Program-made: the position numbers and the translations under genes
Notes under the pieces: model-generated
Databases searched by the model: none
The model's input: the letters and a program-made list of their open reading frames with translations, nothing else
What the model was told of the DNA's origin: nothing
DNA from: Ganoderma boninense
Taxonomy: Eukaryota; Basidiomycota; Agaricomycetes; Polyporales; Polyporaceae
NCBI GenBank assembly: GCA_002900995.3
Contig: CM035309.1
Span: 868,001-932,000, forward strand
Direction of reading: 5' to 3'
DNA length: 64,000 bases
In this document: positions 46,727 through 58,473 of the stretch, piece after piece
Position numbering within the stretch: the stretch's first letter is position 1
Layout of the letters: each line of letters starts with the position of its first letter

Positions 46727-47925
46727 ATGAATCTGTCTCGACGTTGCTGTAGCATGGGTACTGGCATCTCCGGTTCCGCAACCAGGGTTTTACGCTCTTC
46801 CACAGTACACTTCCGCGCTGCGTTGCACACACCCGCAAAAAAAGTAAGCAAGCTCGAAGCATAGCATTCGTCATGCACCACACAGCAACGATACTGACCC
46901 GCTGCGTGGTAGCCACCTTTCCCTGTGGTCGCAGATCTATCTCGCATCATACACCCCCTTAAACCCATTCCTGTCCGCACGCTGTTCCACCGATGGTTTT
47001 CGCCAGAAGACTACATTGACCTTTCCGACGCCCGCGGTCTCGTCGTGGATCCGGGCTCCACTCCTCCGGATTTCGGTCTGGACGGAGTCGACGAGGCGAA
47101 TATGCCTTACATCATGTACTGGCGCAAGAGCGAGCTACGCAAGGACCAGAAACAGCGGCAACTAACTTACTTCCCCTTCCCCGTCAACACGCGCGGCTTC
47201 CTCTACTTCTGGCAGCACCCCACCCTTCCCCTCGCGAGCGGCATCCGGTTCCGGATAGCCCAGAAGCCTAATGTCAATGGCTTTTTGCAAGGCAGAGACC
47301 TTCAGACACCGTATGGCGGCTCGTGGCATATACCGCTCATTGCACTCGCCTCGGCAGACCGATTTGATGTCCTTAAAGACATCCTCCAGGGCGACGGTTT
47401 CGTACCACCACAGCTACTCGAGTATTGCGCACAGCTGAGGCGGAGGAGCAACATTGGCCAGTGGTCGCAGCTCGTATTCATGAGGGGACAACCGTTCTAC
47501 TTGGACCTAGGAACCCCACGGAGCAAGATCTTCCTCGTCGGGCCGACCGGTATCAATAGCGTTCCCCTAGATGTCGGCATCTTCGCGGGAATGAAGTACC
47601 CTTTCAAGTGTGCGTATCTCGCAGGCGAATTATGCAGTTTCAGCGCTGACTTGCGCTCGCACTCGCAGCTGGCGTCGTGTCGTGTCGCTTCGAGACCCGC
47701 CCTTCCCATTCGGTGGCGATGCGAGTGCTGCGCGTCATCGAGCCAGTCAAGTTCGTCGACGAATACGACGGCGGCGTGAACCAGCCTCAGCCAGGCCAAC
47801 TTGTCACAGTCAATGGACACCTGCGACGATTCCTGACAAATAGGATTGATGACGGGCCGTCTCTGTTGAGACAATGGCAGTATACCAACAACAAAGATCC
47901 GTTCGCCTGGTCTTGGTCCCAGTAA
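46727..47925 (+). CDS. Uncharacterised Agaricomycete-type protein, possible mitochondrial presequence
   Basis: Three exons (46727-46843, 46913-47609, 47669-47925) join in frame to 356 residues. The first exon (MNLSRRCCSM, then many Ser/Arg/Thr and no acidic residue until the end) resembles a mitochondrial presequence. The rest is a folded-looking protein with LTYFPFPVNTRGFLYFWQHP, SGIRFRIAQKPNVNGFLQG, DLQTPYGGSWHIPL, a central segment FDVLKDILQGDGFVPPQLLEY, and a basic-aromatic end (MRVLRVIEPVKFVDEYDGGV to DPFAWSWSQ). I recall similar sequences only as hypothetical proteins of mushrooms. No catalytic motif is recognised and no function is assigned. The intron 46844-46912 is preferred because its acceptor TAG keeps phase 0 with the seven-A run before the donor. 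Confidence 0.65.
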
Positions 47926-48628
47926 GTGACGATATCAAATCATCCGGAGGAGGCGTTACTGATGCGAAAGTACGCTCTTCGTGGTTCAGATTACAGCATA
48001 AGGCTGGTGATGATTGGGTGTTTCCCTGGAACGCCAGGAAGCTTACATTTTAGGTCAACCGCATGCATAACATGTCTTTTTTCGCCGCTGCTCGTTGGGG
48101 CCGTACGAACGCGGTCGGGATAGCATCGTTTTGTTGCGTTACCTGCAGCGTCGTTGTAAACACCACCTGTGTCCCTAATAGCATCACTGTGTTGAAGTTC
48201 GCGAGGGAGCTAAGGAACTAGAACAAGATGAATTGCGTTTGGCTGAGCTCTGCAAACGCATGAGGGACAAGATACAAGCGAGACGAGCAGATATACTACG
48301 TGCTGACTAAGCGTATCCATAACGGGACTTGTACCGACGAGACTGCAATCCCAGATTCCAACACACTGCTCATCTCGACGGCTTGTGACTTGTAAGCCAT
48401 AGTTGCACTGAAGCTATGCCTCTCACAGGCTTTCGTTTTAGACTAGATGAGTGCGAGCGTTGTAAGTATGTAACGGGATTAATTTCGTGGCTATCCCGGT
48501 CCGTGCGGATCCCCGTGTAAGCGCCCGTTGGATGTCTGTGAGCGTCTATCTTATCAGCAAATTGTGTGTAGGGTCTTGCGAGCCTCGACTCATCCGTGCT
48601 GCATCCCGCCTTCTTCTTGTCCTCCGCC
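47926..48628. other. Intergenic region, 0.7 kb
   Basis: Holds the 3' flank of the preceding gene and the promoter of GMP synthase. Nothing else was recognised. Confidence 0.5.
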
Positions 48629-50697
48629 ATGGCTGAGATTCACGATCAGTTCGATACCATCCTCATCCTAGACTTTGGCTCCCAGGTATGTTAGAACGCT
48701 GGTTTCTGAAATCCAAGCTGAAGGACATTCACACAGTACAGCCATTTAATCACCAGGAGATGTCGTGAACTGAACGTCTACGCGGAGCTCATGCCCTGCA
48801 CCCAAAAAATCAAGGACGTGAAGTTCAAGCCAAAAGGTGCGTGCCCAGGACATAACACGCATTCTTCAAACCTTAACCCATGTGTTTTCATCTAGGTATC
48901 ATTTTGTCCGGATCGCCGTACTCGGTTTACGACAAGGACGCGCCGCATGTCGATCCGGAGGTGTTCGAGCTCGGAGTACCCATTCTTGGCATCTGTTATG
49001 GCCTTCAGGTGGGCCCCGACCGTTCTTCGACCTTTCTCGCCTGTCTGAGCGAATGCAAGTAGGAGATGGCATGGAACATGAAGGGCAAGGTCGCCAAATG
49101 CGAGCATCGCGAATACGGTTTCGCGGAGGTCCAGATCTCTCAGATAGGGGGCGAGAATAATGGCGCGGATGCCCTGTTCAAAGGCATCGGGGACCAGCTT
49201 CAGGTTCGTTGATGCCAGTGTCGTCTCTGTGCATGATCCGAGCCCAACCCCTGCGCGCGTCTCAGGTTTGGATGTCGCACGGGGATCAGCTCTCCGAGAT
49301 GCCTGAGGCGTTCCACATCATCGGGCGCACCGCAACCGCGCCATATGCCGCCGTCGCACACAATTCCAAGCCATTCTACGGTATCCAGTTCCACCCCGAG
49401 GTCACACATTCGAAACGCGGAAAGGAGGTCATTGGAAACTTCGTCATCGGCATTTGCGGATGCAAACAACACTGGACAATGGTGGGTATTGACTTACCTT
49501 AACGCGTTCACTGGCGTATAGTGCGGACACTGATAAGGTTCGATTCAGGAAGAGTTCATTGGAAAGGAGATTGCGCGCATTCGTGAGATCTGTGGACCTA
49601 AAGGCCGAGTGATTGGAGCCGTTAGCGGCGGCGTCGATAGTTCTGTCGCGGCGAAGCTTATGCACGAAGCTATTGGAGACCGGTTAGTCACATGCAAATG
49701 CTGCGCTATAACTCGTCTCACCAGTGTTCAGTTTCCATGCGATCATGGTCGACAACGGCGTCCTTCGACTCGATGAGGCGAAGCAGGTCCACGAGATGCT
49801 GAACACGCATCTCGGCGTGAACCTCACAGTTGTCGACGCGTCCGACCTTTTCCTCTCGCGCCTCGACGGCGTAGAAGACCCTGAGCAGAAGCGCAAGATC
49901 ATTGGCAACACGTTTATCAACGTCTTTGAGGCTGAAGCGGAGAAGATTGAGGCTGCGGCTGTGGCGGAGGACACGAAGGGTGGCGAGGCGAAGGGAAAGA
50001 TCGAGTGGCTGCTACAGGGTACGCTCTACCCTGACGTCATCGAGAGCATCAGCTTCAAGGGACCAAGCGCGACGATCAAGACCCACCATAACGTTGGTGG
50101 CCTCCTGAAGGACATGAAGCTGAAGCTCATCGAACCTCTCCGCGAACTATTCAAAGGTATGTCTAGCTACTCTGCGCTCGATATAAGCGTGCTTATCTCA
50201 GTGTGTTAGATGAGGTTCGCGCACTCGGCCGCCTCCTCTCCATCCCCAACCACCTCGTTCAGCGCCACCCCTTCCCTGGACCAGGTCTCGCTATCCGCAT
50301 CTTGGGCCCTGTTACACGCGAGCAGGTCAAGATCCTCCAACAGGCGGACAACATCTACATCGAGGAGATCCGGAAGGCGAACCTCTACGACCAGATCAGC
50401 CAGGCGTTCGCGGTGCTGCTGCCCGTAAGGCTGTCGGTGTCATGGGCGACGCGCGGACGTACGAGCAGGTGATCGCGCTCCGGGCGGTGCAGTCTGAGGA
50501 CTTCATGACCGCCGACTGGTTTGTCTTCCCCGCGGAGGTCCTCAGACGCATTTCGTCGCGTATCACGAACGAGGTGCAAGGGATCAACAGGGTCACGTAC
50601 GACATCTCGTCGAAACCTCCTGCGGTGCGTAGTCATGATTTCGTTTCGAGAAAACTGTGAACTTATTGTGTGTATACAGACGGTAGAGTGGCTATAG
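48629..50697 (+). CDS. GUA1: GMP synthase (glutamine-hydrolysing), frame broken by one base
   Basis: Nine exons (48629-48685, 48737-48836, 48896-49008, 49063-49203, 49266-49481, 49549-49682, 49732-50156, 50210-50624, 50680-50697) give 539 residues, the usual family length, if one base is restored. The enzyme converts XMP to GMP in the cytosol. The glutamine amidotransferase part has [19 protein letters not shown], the nucleophile Cys in LGICYGLQ, and His/Glu in FHPEVTH. The ATP pyrophosphatase part has the PP-loop [15 protein letters not shown], then VDNGVLR, the lid segment ending PDVIESISF, and the dimerisation segment [13 protein letters not shown]. In exon 8 LLPV and [14 protein letters not shown] are in different frames; one base is missing just after 50426. 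The last exon is only 18 bases including the stop. Confidence 0.93.
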
Positions 50698-51670
50698 CGA
50701 GTTTTAGAGCAGTTTACCAGGATGTGCACTAGTATTTCCCAAGCAACAACATAGAACGAGGTTTAGATTCTCTCCACCGCATTGCATATGCTTTGCTTTT
50801 TCAGTGCCGCTGGGTGAGCTGCGGCTAAGCGTGTTGGGTCAGTGTCGTTTTCCACATTGATTGTCAGCTAAGCACCACAACGGTCATAGGATTGGGATTA
50901 ACTCTATGATGATACTTTGGTCAGGTTTGAATGGGATTGAGATGTTTGCAGTGGATTTCATTTGAAGCTTCGAATCTCCCGGGGTAAGCCACCGATATCA
51001 AAGAAGCGCGACAAGCCTTGTTATTCCATGTCAATGTCGACCGGGGCTATACGCCACGTGGTTTCGATAAAACTTTATGCAATGGACGGCAGTTGGTGTT
51101 CAATGCATTTCAGGCACAAATAAGAGTCAGGGAATCCGAGGGATGCAGGGGGCCATTATATCCGAAGGACCGGCGAATGACTGTAAGACAGCGCTTTTAT
51201 AGCCTTTTACGGCTTGGACAAGACCTCAAGTTCGTTCTCCTCAGGAAGGTGGTAATCTTGCTGATACGTAGGTGACTCCTTAGCCCAATCTTTACGACAC
51301 AGTCGGACGGTCTCGCATCAACAAGCGACCATCGGTTCACGCAGAAGATGCCAATCCTTCAACGCATGCGTCAGCAGCTGTCCTTTCTATGACTGAACTT
51401 GTGGAGTTACCACTGTGATGCCGGGTCGACGCGTCGCTTCATCCTGCTGCGATCCGCCGGAGTCGGACGAAGGGTGATTCAAGGAAATACAAACGGCGGT
51501 CCCGCCACACTCAGGAGACGGCGGTGCAGAAATGACTCCACGCGAACCGTCCAGCAAAGGGCATGCGAGGAGCTTGGTGGTGCCTGGGACAAGGTGGACA
51601 GGTATATATATGCTGAAGTGGCGACGACTCCACCCCATCATTCACCAGCAAGTCAAAGTCTTCGTCCACC
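50698..51670. other. Intergenic region, about 1 kb
   Basis: No coding sequence was recognised. It contains the promoter of the glutathione transferase gene. Confidence 0.5.
51603..51611 (+). promoter_or_regulatory. TATA box of the glutathione transferase gene
   Basis: TATATATAT, 60-68 bases before the ATG at 51671. Confidence 0.6.
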
Positions 51671-52569
51671 ATGTCCTCTGTACAGCGTATCCAGTTCTAC
51701 ACTGCCCCGGTACGTCGCTAGTGGACGTGTTGAAAGCACCTATTGACGGTTTCTTCGTTCATATAGTACTCTCCCTACTCGCATAGGGTCCGACTCGCAC
51801 TCGACGAGGCAGGAGCCGAGTACATAGCACACAACTTCCCCAACACTCGCACAAAGCCGGAGTGGTACTATCAGGTCAACCCCCGTGGACGCGTAAGCCA
51901 GTCGCGAGACCTTTTTTGGAAGCATGTTGACGATTTTTATTCTGAAACCGCTCTCAGATTCCCTCTATTGCGTACGGCGGACCCGATGTCCCCGCAGAGG
52001 AGCCGTCCCCGGAATCTGTGAAGCTCACCGAGTCCCTCGCACTCATCGAGTTCATCGCGGATCTCTTCCCCGATTCCGGGCTCCTCCCCAAGGATCCTAT
52101 CCTCCGCGCGAAGGTTCGCGGTTTTATCCAGATCTACGACAGTTTCGTACAGCCCCCGTTCAAGGGGCGTTCTTCGTCGGGGAGGGCATTGAGCCCCTTC
52201 TGGAGGCGCTCGAGAAGGTCCAGGCGGCGCTGCCCGCGACTGGCTTCGCGATCGGCCAGTACTCGATCGCGGACTGCGCCGTTGCGCCGTTCTTCGTGCG
52301 CATGATGCTGTTCCTGCGCCGCGGGATCGGCGCGTTCTCGCAGGAGAATCGGGACAAGCTTGGGGAGGCGCTCACCAGCGAGAAGTTTGCACGGTTCAAG
52401 AAGTATGTCGAGGATCTCGAGAACAGGCCGAGCTTCCAGAAGACCTGGGATGAGGTGAGCCTATATGGATATCATTGTCGAAGTTCGAGGACTGACGTTT
52501 GGCTGTTGCGGGATGGAGGCTGAGCAGGTCGAACTCTGGACGAAGGTCTCGACTCCCCGAAAGGAGTGA
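51671..52569 (+). CDS. Glutathione S-transferase, frame broken by one base
   Basis: Four exons (51671-51709, 51767-51892, 51958-52454, 52519-52569) give about 237 residues if one base is restored. The thioredoxin-like N domain has IQFYTAPYSPYSHRVRLAL with the catalytic-site region at residues 10-20, the cis-proline loop in NPRGRIPSIAYGG, and ESLALIEFIADLFP, which supplies the Glu-Ser glutathione contact. The helical C domain has AIGQYSIADCAVAPFF, the conserved N-capping and hydrophobic staple region of GSTs. The enzyme conjugates glutathione to electrophiles or reduces thiols in the cytosol; the class is not certain (GTT/omega-like). In exon 3 PPFKG and AFFVGEGIEPLL lie in different frames around a run of four Gs (52164-52167); five Gs would restore one frame. 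Confidence 0.88.
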
Positions 52570-53901
52570 AGGGGCGAGGTGCCCCATCGGACCTCATAAC
52601 GTACGGGCTTGGAGAGCCATTATTTATCATGAAGGAGTTCTCAATCGTTTATGATGGGTAGTACTTATCATAGAGCCGTCTAGTCTGATGATCCATGGGT
52701 ACAAGCGAAAGAGAGTGGGGTGCTGGGTGTGGCTTGTTCCATTGCCAATGTTTATGGTTGTGCGGCTATGCAGTAGCGCCCGCCAGCACGCATCTTGGAC
52801 TCAGCCATGTTCAGCCACGCCTTGACTAGCTTGACTGGTCATGATTCCGCTTTATTGTCAGGTCGTCCTTTATCTGTGATGTGCTCGAAACCACCATCGA
52901 GAGCACATTGAATGCTAGGAACCTCGGCTTCTATTCATGCGGAATCCTCTTGCCCGATGATACTCGCTTGATCCTGGTGGCTCTCTCCAGCTGGATTCTT
53001 CATGCCACGGCGGCCGCGTTTGGGGGTCGTGAAATGAAGTAGCGTGCGTGTATGCGTGTATAGCTAGTGAAGTCTGGGCCAACCTCATGTCCCTTACTTA
53101 CGCTGCAGCCTCGGGCACCTCCGTCGGCGATTGTCGCTCCGTCACTAGCATCAAGTCAGTCTAGAGCTCCGATGGCATGAGGCACTAAGTAAGTAGCAGA
53201 GCCTGTCACTTCAGTGTAGTGCTGAATTCCAATTGTCCGCACCCCTTACATAGGATCTAAGTATACTTGCCCATGGCATTCTCAACTTCAGGGCATGTGT
53301 GCCCGGGTTGACGCCCATATGTCAGTGTTTTTAGGTACTTTAATTCCTCGTTTTCGGCCGGATTTGATCTCACGTCGTTTGTAGAGCGTCCACTCTGCAC
53401 AAGCAAGTCAATGAATATGGTCTTCATAGCCCTATGAGCGGCAGATCCTAGTCTTGTGACAGTATTAGCTCCGGTGGTTCTGACCCTCTAACTGCGCCGC
53501 GCCCCAACCTCGTACGTCGAATGGATCTGCAGTCCTGCTTCCCAGCTGTGCTCTCAATTATAGCTCTCAATGTTGCCTTGCAGTAGCACACAAGTTTTCT
53601 CGTACCTCGGCATTGAGCAGCTGACTCTCCGGTAGTGGCACACCCGGTACTCAACGAGTCCGATACAGCGATATGCGATTAGCGGTGTCAGTCAACTTGG
53701 AACATGTCAAACCATCCGAACAAGAGGCACTCTCAACTGGAGAATACGTAAACGACCAACCCGTCTCTCCTTTCGCCGGTGCTAAGACTACCATCCTGAT
53801 CGTTCCAGTGCAGCGCTGCAAACACACCGCAGTATAAAGCCACGCATGGAACTGTGACGAGTCCTCAGAGCTCTCCCTCAGCGATCGCTTTCGAACTCCA
53901 C
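52570..53901. other. Intergenic region, 1.3 kb
   Basis: No gene was recognised on either strand. It includes the promoter of the GMC oxidoreductase gene. Confidence 0.5.
53833..53839 (+). promoter_or_regulatory. TATA box of the GMC oxidoreductase gene
   Basis: TATAAAG, 63-69 bases before the ATG at 53902. Confidence 0.55.
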
Positions 53902-56174
53902 ATGACGACGACCTCGAACATGTCGGTAGCCCACGCAGACCACAAAACTACCTCCCACCCTCACGGGACAGACTATCTCAAGTACCCCGACCACCCGGTG
54001 TACCCCTCCTTCCACTTCCGCACAGGCAAAGCCCCCATCCTCCCATCCTCGTCTGTCACGAAGCAGCCCGCCAACGAGTTCGGGTTCCCTATCCCTGGAG
54101 CCCAGTCCCCCTCAGCGGTACAGGCGACCGCCGCGCATTACTTCGTCGACCAGCCAACGTGGAACGCCATCGTGGACCACGGCGAGTTTGATGACGTCGT
54201 GTGCGGCAGCGGGTTCTGCGCCCTCGCATACGTGAGCGAGGCGCTTGCCCGTGATCCCATGAGGAAGATCCTAATCCTTGAGCGTGGTGGTAGGATGCTT
54301 TCATCGCGAGTACAGATCAGCTGCTGACTGACGCCGATTTAACCTAGGCTTCTGGCTCCCTGAGCACTTCCAAGTGAGTGTGAGGGGATTGTAGTATGTG
54401 AAACGTGAAGCTCATCCTTGTCGGCCGCAGAACCTTCCGCTTCCCTACAAGATGGTTCTCGGGGGGCCTTCGGAGACCTTCCCATGGCAACTCTCCTCTA
54501 AGACCTTCCGCTCTGAAGTGAAGTTGGTACATTTCTGCACTCGGTGTCCAAACATGCCCTAAGGTCACACGTTTTCTAGGTTCATGCATGGCTCTTGTCC
54601 GTTCTTCGGTGGTCGTTCTACTTTCTGGTACGCTACACCTTTGTTTCAGTTTCACCGGGCCCGTCCTAACCGCGCCTACAACTTCCGCAGGTCCGCCTGG
54701 TGCCCTCAGCCCAAACCTGATCTCATGCGAGGCTTCCCGAAGTCAATGCTGGAAACCGCGGCCAAGCCAGGTTTCTGGGAGAAGGCCAAGGACCTCTTGC
54801 ACGTCACACCCGCCAACAAGATCGACGATCATGTATTCGGCGAGCTCCAGAACGATATCGACGCCAAGCTCCACGCCGGAATCCCAAACATCCCGAGCGC
54901 GATGTACGCCGAACCTGGACCACTCGCTGTTGGGCGGACAACTCCAACATCGACGCTCTCTTTCATCAAGTTCTCGACGCCCGGTCCGCTCCTTGCGCTC
55001 CAAGAGAAGCAGCGGCAGCTCGCCAAGCACGGCCTGGGCAGCCCACTGATGATCGCGACGGACGTCGTCGCGCAGAGCTTCCTCGTCGACGCGGACGAGG
55101 ACCACGTGGTGAACGTGCTCAAGACGTCGCGCGGCGACCTGTGCTTCCCCGACGGGAAGACGAACGTGATCCTCGCGGCGGGCGTCGTGCCCGCGACGAA
55201 CATCCTGCTCAACTCGCTCGAGACGATGCAGACGCGGGCGGGCTCGCGCCTCACGGGCCACTTCCTCACGCACATCGCGGCGCGCTTCCCGATCGACGCC
55301 GCGCGGTACCCGAACTTCAAGCGCTGCCCGAACGGAGTGCGCTGCGACGGCAAGTGCGGGCAGACGCTGCAGATCGCGGCGAGCTACCTCGCGGGCGAGG
55401 ACCAGAAGACGAAGATGCAGTACCATGTGCAGATCACGGCTATCTACTCGCCGCACCCCATCTGGGACGCCGTCGACGCGGGACGAGAGTGTCCGGACTA
55501 CGCGGCGGCAGCGACGCTGGAGCAGCTTGAGGGTTCCGAGGGCCACATCGTGCTCAGTGAGCTTTCTTCCAACTTCCTCTGCCGGTTCTTCCTGAACCAA
55601 TGCTGAATGGTTATGTAAAATTCTAGTCTGCGCGACTCTCGGCGAGCTCAACGAGCACAACAAGGACTCGTGGATCAGGCCCAACCGCCAGGATCCCGAC
55701 CCGACGACGAACGTCAGGCTGCAGGTGGTACTCGACACGAAGGACGAGCAGCTGTGGTCGGTCATGGACAAGGCGACGTACGACTCTATCGTCGTCATGG
55801 CAAGCTCGGAGAGCGAGCGGCTCGAGTACTGGCACGACCAGGAGGACAGCAAGGGCTGGCGCAAGGAGAAGCCGACCAAGGCAGAGATCCACGTGCCCGG
55901 CGTGGTGCATGAGTGCTCGTCGCTGTACATGGGCCCCGAATCGGACCCCCACGCAGCGGTGGACGATAACTACACGCCGTACGGGTGCAAGAACGTGTAC
56001 GTGACTGGCGGTGCTATCTTCCCGTCTGCAGGTGAGTGTCATGGCCTGGCCTGCGTGCGCTCATGGACTCAGGACTGATGTTGATTTTTTCTAATAGGTT
56101 CTTGGAACCCCACGTTGACTATGGTGGGATTCGCCCAGGACCTCGCACGCAAGCTTGTGAAGGAAAGGAAGTAG
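53902..56174 (+). CDS. GMC-type FAD oxidoreductase (pyranose-oxidase-like length)
   Basis: Seven exons (53902-54289, 54348-54373, 54431-54522, 54580-54627, 54691-55556, 55627-56031, 56098-56174) give 633 residues in frame. The FAD-binding beta-alpha-beta unit is DDVVCGSGFCALAYVSEAL with the ribose-binding acid in ILILERGG (near residue 130). Next come PYKMVLGGPSETFPW and MHGSCPFFGGRSTFWSAW, the segment where GMC enzymes contact the isoalloxazine ring. A second FAD segment is NVILAAGVVPATNILLNSL. The active-site end has VVHECSSLYMG and SWNPTLTMVGFAQDLARKL, providing a His-Asn pair as in pyranose 2-oxidase. No signal peptide is seen, so it is likely intracellular or peroxisomal; the sugar or alcohol substrate is unknown. 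Exon 2 is a 26-base microexon. The donor after exon 3 (GTTGGT) is weak but the only one in phase. Confidence 0.85.
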
Positions 56175-57007
56175 TAGTAGTAGTCGGCATGAAGTCGTTG
56201 TATCACCAAGTTACCCTTGTTTGCAGTTGTAAAACTGAGCCTGCAGGCTCTCTGTAGTTGGCACGGCTTATGAGCTGTTCGAATAAGTAATACTTTGCCT
56301 CGTAAAACGCGGAAGGAAAACTACAGCAAATGTGGCTCTAGTAGTAGAAGATTGCTAGAAGTAGCCAAAACTCGAGCGTCAGCGAGGCGGGTTGAGCGAG
56401 CCGGCGGGCCGGCCTTAGTGTGGCAAGACGCCGAGTCGCAGGATGGTGATCTCTCTCTCGACCACCATGACTGGAAGCCAGTACGGCCCACAGCTTCTCC
56501 TCTTCCAGGCAGGTGGTGCACGCCGATACCATTGCAGTGAAATCTTGCTCGCATACCAGCAAGGCCCTCAGTCTCACTTCTTTAAATTCGATGCGCCGCA
56601 CTCTGTAACTCTCGACGCTCGAGCGACGAGGACTCTATTGGCTGCCGTCTAGAACCTCAGGACGACTATGAATGAATGACTCAGTCCTTATGGCCTCACT
56701 CATCGAAGTCTAACATTACGGTTAATTCCCGTACGTGGAGAGATGCCGTCCAGAACGACTCAGCTTCAATCAGCATCCACTTCAGTTTTCCTCAAGAGTA
56801 AGGAGTTCGACGATCACGCAAATGCATTCAACGCGCAGGTGGGAAGGATAGGACTGAGGGCAATCAAGAGCTTCGTGCGGCGATGACTGCATTGTCTTCG
56901 GTGAGTGCACTAGGGCAGGCAACGCGTAATGCTGACGGTATTCACAGACCTATGGAAATACATCGCCAGTACCACCTGGTGGGACAAAACTCCCAAATTG
57001 CACTATT
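56175..57007. other. Intergenic region between convergent genes, 0.8 kb
   Basis: 3' flanks of the GMC gene (plus) and the first proline iminopeptidase gene (minus). An open frame near 56338-56601 on the minus strand has no family motif. Confidence 0.5.
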
Positions 57008-57950
57008 TCATTCGCCCAGGAATCCTGCGACGGCACCCATGTACTTCTCCCTCTCCTCCCAGAACGGCATATGGCTAGACTCCTCGAACTTGATCCACTT
57101 TGCCCCCGGAATCTTCTTGATGTATGCCTCCGTCACATAGTCTTGCGCCACATCGTATCGACCATTGATGACGAGTGTAGGAACGTCAATCTCATGCACT
57201 CGATCTACGATCGACCATCCCTTCGTCACACTGCGGCGGGGGAGTCAAGGTTAGCTTCTATCTTCTATCCATGCTAGAATGTGCCATGTTAATGACTCGC
57301 CTAGACTTCCCGACAGTGCGATCCGCGTTCTCTCCATGCGAGTACGCAAACGTGGCGAGGAATTCCTCCGGGAATGGTTGAACACGGCAACCATGCTGGG
57401 CGTAGAACACCATCATCGCATCCCACCACCCCCGTCTACCCGCGTCCTCTCCCTTTGCGATGGTATCCTTCACGGATTGCGGGAAGGGTTCTAGCAGCTC
57501 CTTGAACGACTTGCCCCAGAGCACCATGTCTGTTGGCGAGTCTGCGATTACGAGGCGCTTCAGCCCCCTCGCGCGTCTGCGCACGACGAGCTCCGCCGCA
57601 AGCATCCCTCCCCACGAATGTCCAACGATATGGTAGTCGTCCTGAATCTTGAAGTGCTCCAGGAAGTTCACCAGTTCCTCCACGAAGAACTCGATACTGA
57701 GGAGAGAGGCTTGTGCTTCCGAGAGGTGAGTGGAACGCGCATTTCCGACCTGGTCGTAGAATAAGACGGGAAAGGAGTGGTTGGTAAGATCGGTGTGGGG
57801 GATGAGGTAGTCGTGCGCGAGCCCAGGTCCACCGTGAACGACGACGACCGGGGTGCGCGTACGGTTGCTGAGATCTCCAATGATCTTGTAGTATGTCCGG
57901 AAAGCTTCACCCTTGTAAGTAAAGGGGACACGGCCTTCTGTTGTAGTCAT
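57008..57950 (-). CDS. Proline iminopeptidase-type alpha/beta hydrolase (copy 1)
   Basis: Peptidase family S33. The long first exon (57950 to about 57313) encodes an N-terminal strand region (FTYKGEAFRTYYKIIGDL), the oxyanion motif VVVHGGPGLAHDYL, LFYDQVGNARSTHL, and the nucleophile elbow IVGHSWGGMLAAEL with the catalytic serine. It also has a cap with LWGKSFKELLEPFP. The last exon (57230-57008) encodes TLVINGRYDVAQDY (acid) and FEESSHMPFWEEREKY (His). The family removes amino-terminal proline or related groups, and fungal members also hydrolyse other amides and esters. Compared with its paralog at 59685-60711, the segment around TMLGPSEF before the last exon is missing. The likely donor (GTCTAG, at 57313) is weak, so the exon junction is uncertain and the gene may be losing function. 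Confidence 0.75.
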
Positions 57951-58473
57951 GAATATGAGATGGTGCTGTTGGAAATGGTGGAGATGGTGAGCAGCCGGTC
58001 GACGTAAGACCTAGTTCCCACCCGGGCTATGCTTTTGAAGGTCAGAGGATGGCCCGATAAATTTTCGCTTCATCATAGGTTCATGCACATACTTCGAATC
58101 TTCCGAAGTGGATTTTGGTCTGTATCCACAAAGGGGCGCTGATGCACGCGCCCTGAAGTGGGCGCAATCATCATAGATGTTCTAGCGGATCCTGTGACTA
58201 TGGACCCCCTCCTCCAGGCATATATGGACCATGCTCCCGGAAAGCCCCTGCCACGATACGCTATGCCAGTGTGAGCAATCAAATACTCGTCGCTTCTTCG
58301 CGCCCAAGTTCCGCCGTGCATCTCGACCGATTCTTCGGCGGCGCATAGTCCTGGCCTCGAGGCTATACGTGCCATCGATCTACCTTATACGACATGAGTA
58401 TATATCCGTCGCAGTATCTCCGTTTGTCAGATCGACAAACCTTCTCCCCCGACTTGCAGCGTTTACAGCGAAA
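57951..58473. promoter_or_regulatory. Divergent promoter region
   Basis: About 0.5 kb separating the starts of the minus-strand peptidase copy 1 and the plus-strand GNAT gene. It contains TATATAT at 58399-58405 for the latter. Confidence 0.45.
58399..58405 (+). promoter_or_regulatory. TATA box of the GNAT gene
   Basis: TATATAT, 69-75 bases before the ATG at 58474. Confidence 0.5.

Noticed and set aside
56338..56601. Minus-strand frame downstream of the GMC gene
   Set aside because: No family motif and no support for a promoter or introns.
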